Assembly: GCA_028289265.1 (NCBI GenBank)
Contig: JAQGGU010000091.1
Span: forward strand, 1 to 11,732
DNA from: Candidatus Saccharimonadota bacterium
Lineage (GTDB): Bacteria; Patescibacteriota; Saccharimonadia; Saccharimonadales; UBA4665
Direction: 5' to 3'
DNA length: 11,732 bases
In this document: one piece after another, positions 6,250 through 11,732 of the stretch
How the letters are laid out: every line of letters begins with the position of its first letter
How positions within the stretch are numbered: position 1 is the stretch's first letter
The notes under the pieces: generated by a model
Told to the model about the DNA's origin: nothing
Databases searched by the model: none
The model's input: the letters and a program-made list of their open reading frames with translations, nothing else
Position numbers and translations under genes: made by a program

Positions 6250-8028
6250 GTGAAGCATTTACTGCGTATTTTAAAATCGGCTAAGGAACTACGCCGTTAC
6301 TACATAGCCATCAGCATCTTTACGGTGCTACTCGCGCTCATGAGCGTCTTGCAGCCGCTAGTCACAGGCTGGGCGATTGATGAACTGCGAAAGGGTACCG
6401 CAGCGAGCCTGCGCTTCGTGCTTTTACTGGCGCTGGCCATATTCATCCTTGATGTGCTGGCGACACTTTTTAGTAATATCGGCGGGTACTTCGGCGATCA
6501 AATGTCCCTTCGCTTGAACCGTATTCTGAGCCGTCGTTATTATGAACACTTACTGACACTACCACAGAGCTATTACGATACTGAGTTGTCCGGAAAGATT
6601 ATCAGCCGGCTCAACCGTTCGATCAATCAGATCACCAACTTCATGCAGATGATGAGCAATAACTTTTTGCAGTTCTTGTTCTCGACTATATTCATTCTGA
6701 GTATTGTCGCGTACTATAGCTGGCCAACGGCACTGATGATGTTTCTGCTGTATCCGGTATATATTTTCTTTACGGTGCGTACAAGTAAAAAGTGGCGTGA
6801 TTGGCAGACAGAGAAGAACAAAAACTTCGATATCGCCAATGGCCGCTTTGGGGAAGTCATAAACCAGGTCAAAGTAGTCAAAAGTTTTCTCAGTGAAAAG
6901 CGTGAAGTCGGCTACTTTGATAAGCATTACGGCCGGGCACAAGCTATCAACGAACCGCAATCAAAGTATTGGCATACACACGATGTGACTCGGCGGCTGG
7001 TGCTGAATGTTATCTTTTTTGGTGTCTATGCCTATATTTTCTGGCAAGGCGCGCAGGGACATTTGACTCCAGGAGCGGTCGTTGCGCTCATTCTGTATAG
7101 TACGCAGATCCGTATCCCGATATTTACGATTAGCATGCTGGTCGATACGGCACAGCGCGCAATCGCGGACACAAAAGATTACTTTGAGGTGATGAATTTG
7201 TCTCCTGAGATTGCTGACAAACCGGGAGCCAAAGCTATCGAAGTTCGCGAAGGCGAGGTTGTATTTAAAAAAGTTTGCTTTGGCTATACCAAGGATAAAG
7301 ATGTTCTGAAGGACATCGACCTGCATATTGCGGCCCACACAAAAGTGGCACTAGTAGGAGAGAGCGGCGAGGGCAAGACTACGCTTACCAATCTGATTAT
7401 GCGCTTGTATGAGCCGACTAAGGGACATATTTTCATTGATGGTCAAAACATAACCGAGGTGACTCAAGCGTCCCTGCGGGAGCAAATAGGGGTCGTTTTT
7501 CAGGAGCCGGCACTCTTCAGCGGCACTATAAGGGAGAATATTGCTTATGGCCGGCCTGACGCGCCATCGGAAGATATTGAATTGGCGGCAAGAGCTGCCA
7601 ATGCCCATACCTTTATTGACAAGCTTGAAAAGAAGTACGACACGCCTATCGGCGAACGCGGCATGAAACTCAGCGGCGGCCAGAAGCAGCGTATCGCTAT
7701 CGCGCGCGCTATCCTAAAAGACGCGCCAATACTAATACTCGATGAAGCTACGAGTAGCTTGGACAGCCGCAGTGAACAACTAGTCCAAGAAGCGCTGGAG
7801 CGCCTGATGCAGAACCGTACGACTATCATCATTGCGCACCGTCTGAGTACCATTCAGCACGTTGATCAGATCGTTACGATACGAAATGGTCAGATCGATG
7901 AATGCGGATCACCGCATGAACTGGAGCGGACTGGGGGCATATACGCGCAGCTACTTGAGCTGCAACAGCGCTCCGCCGATCAGATAAAAGAGGAGAAGCT
8001 CAAGCAGTTCGATATCGCGGATGATTAG
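6250..8028 (+). CDS. ABC exporter, fused permease and ATPase half-transporter
   Basis: This 592-residue protein is a type IV ABC exporter of the MsbA/MdlB/LmrA group, expected to act as a homodimer in the cytoplasmic membrane. The N-terminal 310 or so residues are the transmembrane domain, with hydrophobic segments near 18-40, 55-77, 138-156, 159-177, 250-266 and 272-292. The ATPase domain has Walker A GESGEGKTT (370-378), Q-loop Q418, signature LSGGQ (474-478), Walker B ILILDE (494-499), D-loop SSLD (502-505) and H-loop H530, so it should be active. The substrate cannot be read from sequence; lipids, peptides or drugs are all possible in this family. The start is GTG: an in-frame TAA at 6238 leaves no upstream alternative, and the next Met (residue 31) falls in the first membrane segment. 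It appears to be its own transcription unit. Confidence 0.95.
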   Translation: MKHLLRILKSAKELRRYYIAISIFTVLLALMSVLQPLVTGWAIDELRKGTAASLRFVLLLALAIFILDVLATLFSNIGGYFGDQMSLRLNRILSRRYYEHLLTLPQSYYDTELSGKIISRLNRSINQITNFMQMMSNNFLQFLFSTIFILSIVAYYSWPTALMMFLLYPVYIFFTVRTSKKWRDWQTEKNKNFDIANGRFGEVINQVKVVKSFLSEKREVGYFDKHYGRAQAINEPQSKYWHTHDVTRRLVLNVIFFGVYAYIFWQGAQGHLTPGAVVALILYSTQIRIPIFTISMLVDTAQRAIADTKDYFEVMNLSPEIADKPGAKAIEVREGEVVFKKVCFGYTKDKDVLKDIDLHIAAHTKVALVGESGEGKTTLTNLIMRLYEPTKGHIFIDGQNITEVTQASLREQIGVVFQEPALFSGTIRENIAYGRPDAPSEDIELAARAANAHTFIDKLEKKYDTPIGERGMKLSGGQKQRIAIARAILKDAPILILDEATSSLDSRSEQLVQEALERLMQNRTTIIIAHRLSTIQHVDQIVTIRNGQIDECGSPHELERTGGIYAQLLELQQRSADQIKEEKLKQFDIADD

Positions 8029-8058
8029 CAGGCTACTTTTCAGGTTGAGGGGCTATCA

Positions 8059-8067
8059 TGGTAGAAT
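8059..8067 (+). promoter_or_regulatory. Extended -10 promoter for the FKBP pair
   Basis: TGGTAGAAT is an extended -10 element located 32 bases before the ATG at 8099. Transcription would start near 8074, giving a leader of about 25 bases that contains a strong AGGGGGAG ribosome site (8088-8095). No convincing -35 box is present. Confidence 0.45.
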
Positions 8068-8098
8068 CGAATAAGTTTCATAAAATCAGGGGGAGTAT

Positions 8099-8626
8099 AT
8101 GGCAACAGTAAAGCAAAGAATAATCGCGGCAAGCGGCGCGATAGTATTCTTTATATCGACGATCGCACTTACCGTAGCAGTCATCGTGTCGGCAATTCAG
8201 GAAAAAAACCAAGACGATAGTAAGGCAACTGCTACACAGCAGCCTGCTGAAGGTAAGTTACAGGGAACAAAACTCTCTGGCTTTACGCCAGTGGCATCAG
8301 TAAGCGAACTTCAGACGACTGATCTTGAGCCAGGATCGGGTAAAGAAGTGACATCCGTAGACCAACCCCTGACGGTAGACTATACCGGCGCATTGGCCAA
8401 GGACGGTACTATCTTCCAGAGCTCGCTGGATTCAGGTCAACAGTTTACCACTCCTCTGAGCGGCGTCATCGAGGGCTGGCAAAAGGGCGTCATCGGCATG
8501 AAGGAAGGCGGTAAGCGGCGCATAGTCATTCCGGCCGCTCAAGCATATGGCGCCCAGGAACAGTCGGGCATCCCAGCAAATTCAGACCTCGTTTTTGACA
8601 TAACTTTGCACAAGATAGGAGAGTAG
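8099..8626 (+). CDS. Membrane-anchored FKBP-type peptidyl-prolyl isomerase
   Basis: This 175-residue protein has an N-terminal hydrophobic anchor at about residues 8-32 with no obvious cleavage site or lipobox. A polar linker (33-58) and a C-terminal FKBP domain (about 86-173) follow, so the isomerase should sit on the outer face of the membrane and help fold exported proteins. FKBP pocket residues seen are Y95, F106, V123-I124, W127, Y150 and F166. Two positions differ from FKBP12: the Asp after the conserved Phe is Gln (Q107), and the aromatic expected near residue 118 is Thr, so activity or specificity may be changed. From about residue 58 onward it aligns along its length with the next gene (GFTP..., IFQSS, VIPAxQAYGA, GIPAN), indicating a tandem duplication. 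The two genes are three bases apart and surely co-transcribed. Confidence 0.92.
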   Translation: MATVKQRIIAASGAIVFFISTIALTVAVIVSAIQEKNQDDSKATATQQPAEGKLQGTKLSGFTPVASVSELQTTDLEPGSGKEVTSVDQPLTVDYTGALAKDGTIFQSSLDSGQQFTTPLSGVIEGWQKGVIGMKEGGKRRIVIPAAQAYGAQEQSGIPANSDLVFDITLHKIGE

Positions 8627-8629
8627 AAC

Positions 8630-8989
8630 ATGCAATTAGACAATTTCACCCCCACAGACAACGTACCTGAATTAATCCGCGAAGACCTCAAGGAAGGTAC
8701 TGGCGACGCTGTTCAGGCAGGTGCTACCGTCACGGTACACTACACTGGCGCAGTGGCTGCTACAGGCGTTATCTTCCAGAGTTCTAAGGACTTTGGCCGC
8801 CCTATTTCCTTTGGGCTCGACCAAGTAATCAAAGGCTGGACTGATGGTGTTCCTGGAATGAAGGTTGGAGGCATTCGCCGCCTGGTGATCCCCGCTGAGC
8901 AGGCTTATGGTGCTACTCCTCCTTATGGATCTGGTATTCCGGCGAACGCACCACTGGTATTTGATATCGAACTTGTCAGCATAGATTAA
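8630..8989 (+). CDS. Soluble FKBP-type peptidyl-prolyl isomerase
   Basis: This 119-residue single-domain FKBP has no signal peptide or membrane segment, so it is probably cytoplasmic. It should speed cis-trans isomerisation of Xaa-Pro bonds. The pocket is nearly complete: Y38, F49, F61, V66-I67, W70, Y93 and F111. The position equivalent to FKBP12 Asp37 is Gln50, the same substitution as in the upstream paralogue. It keeps the aromatic residue that the membrane paralogue lacks, so this copy is the better candidate for classic activity. The start ATG is preceded by AGGAGAG (8617-8623), which lies in the end of the upstream gene. The upstream gene is a membrane version of the same domain, so the pair gives matched isomerases on both sides of the membrane. 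Confidence 0.94.
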   Translation: MQLDNFTPTDNVPELIREDLKEGTGDAVQAGATVTVHYTGAVAATGVIFQSSKDFGRPISFGLDQVIKGWTDGVPGMKVGGIRRLVIPAEQAYGATPPYGSGIPANAPLVFDIELVSID

Positions 8990-8992
8990 GTC

Positions 8993-9023
8993 CTTTTCCA
9001 TACTCAGCAAAAGAATGGAAAAG
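8993..9023 (+). other. Stem-loop downstream of the FKBP pair
   Basis: CTTTTCCAT (8993-9001) and ATGGAAAAG (9015-9023) form a perfect 9-bp stem with a 13-base loop, four bases after the FKBP stop codon. No T tract follows on either strand, so it is not a typical intrinsic terminator. It could protect the mRNA 3' end or act as a weak terminator. Confidence 0.35.
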
Positions 9024-9048
9024 TGCAGAAAACACAACATGTAGCGTA

Positions 9049-9077
9049 TTGTATAAAGCTTAAGCGCTATATATACT
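9049..9077 (+). promoter_or_regulatory. Probable promoter of the glutaredoxin-like gene
   Basis: TTGTAT (9049-9054) and TATACT (9072-9077) are separated by exactly 17 bp. Transcription would start near 9084 and give a leader of about 45 bases ending in the strong ribosome site AGAGGAGGG (9115-9123). A partly paired dyad (ATGTAGCG at 9039-9046 with CGCTATAT at 9065-9072, one G-T pair) overlaps both boxes and could be an operator. Confidence 0.45.
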
Positions 9078-9128
9078 TGTCAAAGTAAGTTAAAATAAAA
9101 CTACTATCGACGCTAGAGGAGGGTAACT

Positions 9129-9377
9129 ATGGCTAAGGATATCACTATTTACACAACTAATACGTGCGCATACTGCGCGATGGTTAAGAAATGGTTGGGT
9201 GCTAAAGGCCATAGCTACAATGTCATCAACCTCGACGAGCAGCCAGAAAAACAGGCTGAAGCCTTACAGCTCAGCGGCGCATTGACGGTACCTATTACGG
9301 TCGTGACGAAGCAGGACGATTCAAGGGAAGTCATCGTTGGCTTTAACCTTTCCAAGCTCGCACCGGCCGTAGCCTAA
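9129..9377 (+). CDS. Glutaredoxin / NrdH-like redoxin
   Basis: This 82-residue thioredoxin-fold protein has the CxxC active site CAYC (C13, C16) after the first strand, and the cis-proline loop TVPITVV (53-59) near the substrate cleft. Both are standard for glutaredoxins and NrdH redoxins. The length is typical of the family, and the end (GFNLSKLAPAVA) matches the usual GF-x-x-x-x-L tail. It probably passes electrons to a disulfide-bearing enzyme such as a ribonucleotide reductase or peroxide-reducing enzyme, neither of which is in this window. With a thioredoxin reductase gene next door, direct reduction by TrxB (NrdH-like behaviour) is more likely than reduction by glutathione, but this is inference. 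A very strong ribosome site, AGAGGAGGG, ends five bases before the ATG, suggesting high expression. Confidence 0.9.
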   Translation: MAKDITIYTTNTCAYCAMVKKWLGAKGHSYNVINLDEQPEKQAEALQLSGALTVPITVVTKQDDSREVIVGFNLSKLAPAVA

Positions 9378-9380
9378 GTA

Positions 9381-9426
9381 GCTATACTCGAAGCTGCTAT
9401 ATCAATATCCATAGCGTGTATAGCAG
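9381..9426 (+). other. Competing inverted repeats after the redoxin gene
   Basis: The arm around 9418-9426 (GTATAGCAG) can pair with two different upstream arms. One is CTGCTATA at 9394-9401 (8 bp, 17-base loop), and the other is GCTATAC at 9381-9387 (7 bp). The arrangement starts four bases after the redoxin stop. No T tract follows, so simple termination is unlikely. It may stabilise the redoxin mRNA or regulate trxB. Confidence 0.3.
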
Positions 9427-9433
9427 TAAAAAA

Positions 9434-9470
9434 TGGCATTATGCCAATAGAGTTATTGTCAGGTCGACCT
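9434..9470. promoter_or_regulatory. Two palindromes upstream of trxB, candidate operators
   Basis: TGGCATTATGCCA (9434-9446) is a perfect 6-bp dyad around a single base. AGGTCGACCT (9461-9470) is a perfect 10-bp palindrome. The second falls directly after a possible -35 box TTGTCA (9456-9461), which has a weak -10 (TAATAC, 9480-9485) downstream. A regulator binding here could control trxB. Neither site matches an operator I know. Confidence 0.3.
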
Positions 9471-9549
9471 TTACACTTTTAATACCATTTTCATTCGCAC
9501 TGGCACTTAACATGACTGGAGCAGTGCTTCATATAGAAAGCTTAAATCG

Positions 9550-10512
9550 ATGAATCAAATCGCAGACATACCAACCCATGACGTAATAATTATCGGCGCA
9601 GGCCCCGCGGCTCTTACTGCCGCCATCTATACGACCCGTGAGGACATTGGTACTTTACTGTTCGAGCGCGGTGTTATCGGCGGCCTTGCGGCCGTTACTG
9701 ACATGATTGACAATTACCCCGGATTTCCCGATGGTATTGAAGGCTTAACACTTGCGACCAGTCTCGAGAAGCAAGCAGAGCGATTTGGTGCGGTGATCGA
9801 ACTGGGCGAAGTGACCAAGATCATAGACGAGGGTGAATATAAGCGTCTTGAAACTACGAGCGGGGATATGCGTGCCCGCGCCGTGCTTGTCGCAACCGGA
9901 AGTGATTATAAAAAGATCGGTGTACCTGGCGAGCAGGAATATTATGCCCGCGGCGTGCATTACTGCGCGACCTGTGACGGAGCTTTTTACCGCGACAAGC
10001 GCCTCGTAGTTGTCGGAGGAGGAAACTCGGCCGTTCAGGAAGCAATCTTCCTGACGCGTTTTGCCAGTCACATCGACCTCCTGGTACGTGCCGACCATTT
10101 ACGGGCAAGCGATGTACTCCAGCATGATTTGGAAAAGTACACAGACAAGATTACTGTGCATTTTAATACGACTACTGATGAGATCGTCGGTGAAGACAAC
10201 AAGGTTATCAAAGTGTTAGGTACCGATAAGGTCAAGGGCGAAAAAGTTGAGTTTGAGACAGACGGCGTATTCGTATTCGTGGGCTTAGAGCCAAACTCAC
10301 AGTTCTTGAAAACTTCTGAGATTAAGCTGGACGAAATCGGCTTTGTCCTGACCGACCAGCACCTGCAGACTCAAATACCCGGCGTCTTTGCGGCTGGCGA
10401 TATCCGTAGCGGCGCTACTATGCAGATTGCTTCTGCGGCTGGCGAAGGTGCTACTGCCGCTCTCAAAATACGGGAATACCTTGAGGGTCGTCCTCACCCG
10501 GTTCAGAACTAA
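9550..10512 (+). CDS. trxB: Thioredoxin reductase (NAD(P)H:disulfide)
   Basis: This 320-residue flavoenzyme should move electrons from NAD(P)H through FAD to a CxxC pair and on to a thioredoxin or glutaredoxin in the cytoplasm. Visible parts are the FAD-binding GAGPAA (16-21), the GGLAAVTDMIDNYPGF segment (44-59), ATG at 115-117, the redox-active CATC (139-142), the second dinucleotide fold GGGNSA (156-161), and the C-terminal FAD motif GVFAAGDIR (278-286). The motif that normally grips the NADPH 2'-phosphate (HRRxxxR) reads VRADHLR at 179-185: the His and second Arg are missing, so NADH use or mixed use is possible. The length is normal for low-molecular-weight TrxR. The start ATG has only a weak AGAAAG nine bases upstream. 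The CAYC redoxin gene just before it is the obvious partner. Confidence 0.95.
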   Translation: MNQIADIPTHDVIIIGAGPAALTAAIYTTREDIGTLLFERGVIGGLAAVTDMIDNYPGFPDGIEGLTLATSLEKQAERFGAVIELGEVTKIIDEGEYKRLETTSGDMRARAVLVATGSDYKKIGVPGEQEYYARGVHYCATCDGAFYRDKRLVVVGGGNSAVQEAIFLTRFASHIDLLVRADHLRASDVLQHDLEKYTDKITVHFNTTTDEIVGEDNKVIKVLGTDKVKGEKVEFETDGVFVFVGLEPNSQFLKTSEIKLDEIGFVLTDQHLQTQIPGVFAAGDIRSGATMQIASAAGEGATAALKIREYLEGRPHPVQN

Positions 10513-10555
10513 TTTCCACGCCGTCTTTGAGGAAAAAGCTCTACGCGGTAATGAT

Positions 10556-11290
10556 TTATAACTCGGTGTAGCCTTCAAAGAAATCAAATGCTATGCGGTA
10601 CTGCGGTACCGCATATTTTTGTTGTAAGTCGTGGCGTAGCTGCTCCACCATGCTCTCGGTACCAGATAGATATATTTGGGCGTCTGGTTTTGCGCGGGCA
10701 ATGATGTCGGCTGCGGTAATACGGGACTTTACGATTTCTCCTGCCCAGGATATACCGCCTGCCTTATGATCGGTGGTATAAAGCACTTTGGTAAATCTGC
10801 CTACAGACGAATACGCATCGAACTGCTCTTGAAAGATAATGTCAGAAGTATTGCTGACGGCATAAAGTAGTGTTATGTCGCGGGCGTCCTGCTGTTCCGT
10901 TAGCCATGAAATCATACTGACATAGCTGGCGATACCGAGGCCTCCGGCAACAAAAACAAGTGGCATCGACGAATCGAGGGGCAATACCATATCGCCCATG
11001 GAGTCAGTAATGGTTACCGGGTCATTCGGCTTTAGCCGTAGTAAGGCTTGTTTGTATGTGCTGCTCGATTTCGTAGAAAGTCTGGTAGTAAAACCAAGCA
11101 GCTGGTTTGAGGAGTTTGACGAGAAGGTCATCGTTCGTGTCAGTCCGCGGCGATCTGGTGCATCATGCGGTATGGTAATGTCGGCATACTGCCCGGCGGT
11201 AAAGTGATAAGCCTTGTCAGGTTTGAAATAAAGACTAGCAATCGTGCGGGCCTGATTTTCCCAACACAAACGTACGAACGCGGCACGCAT
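10556..11290 (-). CDS. Ferredoxin/flavodoxin reductase-type FAD oxidoreductase
   Basis: This 244-residue protein has the two-domain layout of ferredoxin-NADP reductases. The N-terminal FAD barrel (about 1-105) carries GQYADITIP (33-41), the flavin-binding RTMTFSS (52-58) in the place of RxYSxxS, and GDMVLP (99-104). The NAD(P)-binding domain (about 109-244) carries FVAGGLGIASYVSM (113-126), DIIFQEQF (150-157) and the YLSGTESMVEQLR (207-219) segment matching the family Y-x-x-G-P-x-x-M region, with Thr in place of Pro. There is no [2Fe-2S] domain and no transmembrane segment, so the electron partner must be a separate protein, possibly a ferredoxin, flavodoxin or a redoxin. The start ATG comes two bases after the stop of the upstream phosphodiesterase gene, with only a weak A-rich ribosome site, so coupling is likely. 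It converges on trxB, 43 bp away. Confidence 0.88.
   Translation of the reverse strand: MRAAFVRLCWENQARTIASLYFKPDKAYHFTAGQYADITIPHDAPDRRGLTRTMTFSSNSSNQLLGFTTRLSTKSSSTYKQALLRLKPNDPVTITDSMGDMVLPLDSSMPLVFVAGGLGIASYVSMISWLTEQQDARDITLLYAVSNTSDIIFQEQFDAYSSVGRFTKVLYTTDHKAGGISWAGEIVKSRITAADIIARAKPDAQIYLSGTESMVEQLRHDLQQKYAVPQYRIAFDFFEGYTEL
10592..10620 (+). terminator. Intrinsic terminator of trxB, inside the converging gene
   Basis: TATGCGGTAC (10592-10601) and GTACCGCATA (10606-10615) form a perfect 10-bp stem with a TGCG loop, followed by TTTTT (10616-10620) and GTTG. It lies 80 bases past the trxB stop and works only in the plus direction. The same bases encode part of the C-terminal region of the minus-strand flavoprotein (codons for YAVPQYRI), so the transcripts of the two converging genes overlap. 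Confidence 0.75.
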
Positions 11291-11292
11291 GG

Positions 11293-11732
11293 CTATTTTT
11301 TCTTTGCTTGATCGTTTAACGCGAACAAGAATTTGTCGGGATGGTTAGTACAGATCCAAATCCCGGGATAGAGTTTTTTGAGTAATTGCGCGACGAGTAC
11401 ATTGTTCACGGTATATACCTGTACTTGTAGCCCCTTCCGCTTGATAGCTCGGTAGGTTACTGGATTGAGCCAGTAAAAGTTTAGGTTCAGTCCATCAGCT
11501 CCATATTTCTCTATAGTCTTCATAAGTCCGAACGGTGAATAATGACGCTGCGCAAAGGCGGGAATGTCCGGCCGCATCGTCTTGCATTCACGAATGATAT
11601 GTTTCAGGTCGGTTACGATAGTAAATTGCATGTTGGCGAAGTCTTCCAGAATAGCAAAAATCTCGGATAAGTGCTGGTCGGTCTTTATGTCCAGGATGAC
11701 AGGAGTTTTATCAAGGATACTGAGGACGTCGT
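11293..11732 (-). CDS. Glycerophosphodiester phosphodiesterase, C-terminal part
   Basis: The frame stays open to the window edge, so this is the 3' end of a longer gene. About 145 residues are visible, and the first ATG in the frame (complementary to 11629-11631) is internal. The family splits glycerophosphodiesters into glycerol 3-phosphate and an alcohol. Seen here are VILDIKTD (the EIK-type beta strand with Asp in place of Glu), a TIM-barrel pattern, YGADGLNLNFYWLNP, and the diagnostic end GLQVQVYTVNN followed by WICTNHPDKF, corresponding to the family V-x-T-V-N and TD-x-P positions. The catalytic His residues lie upstream, outside the window, so activity cannot be judged. The gene ends in a lysine-rich tail two bases before the flavoprotein start. 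A role in lipid or teichoic-acid head-group recycling is possible but unproven. Confidence 0.8.
   Translation of the reverse strand, partial: DVLSILDKTPVILDIKTDQHLSEIFAILEDFANMQFTIVTDLKHIIRECKTMRPDIPAFAQRHYSPFGLMKTIEKYGADGLNLNFYWLNPVTYRAIKRKGLQVQVYTVNNVLVAQLLKKLYPGIWICTNHPDKFLFALNDQAKKK

Noticed and set aside
8993..9023. Intrinsic terminator after the FKBP genes
   Set aside because: The stem is good but no T tract follows on either strand, so I list it only as a stem-loop.
11629..11631. ATG as start of the phosphodiesterase gene
   Set aside because: The frame continues upstream to the window edge with family-like sequence (VILDIKTD), so this Met is internal and the gene is cut by the window.
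1..11732. Mobile element, CRISPR array, tRNA or rRNA gene
   Set aside because: No transposase, integrase, regularly spaced direct repeats, terminal inverted repeats or cloverleaf pattern was seen on either strand.

Overview
The window looks like a chromosomal stretch from a Candidate Phyla Radiation bacterium, most likely Candidatus Saccharibacteria (TM7). This is inferred from the protein style and gene mix, not from a marker phylogeny. The supporting signs are: a Lys/Ala-rich exported helical protein next to a tiny protein with a hydrophobic N-terminus and acidic tail; PheS and PheT genes separated by a MazG-like gene; membrane-anchored and soluble FKBPs in tandem; and very tight gene packing. 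TGA is a genuine stop codon (it ends pheS and the MazG-like gene), which argues against the recoded Gracilibacteria/Absconditabacteria. I see no mobile elements, CRISPR arrays, tRNAs or rRNAs, and no intergenic gap exceeds about 175 bp.

Layout. (1) 36-533 (-) is a YajQ/DUF520 nucleotide-binding protein. It is divergent from 623-1656 (+), a translationally coupled pair encoding an exported helical protein and a small single-pass membrane protein. The divergent promoter region carries an inverted repeat (544-578). (2) A two-way terminator at 1674-1701 separates that pair from an unrecognised minus-strand gene (1700-2065). (3) 2223-6159 (+) is a three-gene operon: pheS, a MazG-type nucleotide pyrophosphohydrolase, and pheT. 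Both junctions overlap as ATGA. The pheS promoter sits so close to the ATG that the transcript should be nearly leaderless. (4) 6250-8028 (+) is a complete ABC exporter half-transporter starting at GTG. (5) 8099-8989 (+) holds two FKBP-type prolyl isomerases, the first membrane-anchored and the second soluble. (6) 9129-10512 (+) is a redox pair: a glutaredoxin/NrdH-like protein with a CAYC active site, then thioredoxin reductase. (7) 10556-11732 (-) holds a ferredoxin-reductase-type flavoprotein and, upstream of it, the 3' part of a glycerophosphodiester phosphodiesterase that runs off the window. The trxB terminator lies inside the converging flavoprotein gene.

How the parts work together. 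The pheS-pheT operon makes the two PheRS subunits in coupled fashion, with a nucleotide-cleaning enzyme translated between them. The CAYC redoxin and TrxB form a plausible thiol-reduction chain, and the neighbouring FAD/NAD(P)H flavoprotein suggests a small redox cluster. The FKBPs probably serve folding on both sides of the membrane. Most content is housekeeping. The less-described parts are the exported-protein pair, the PheRS/MazG arrangement, the altered cofactor motif in TrxB, and several unassigned dyad elements upstream of yajQ and trxB.
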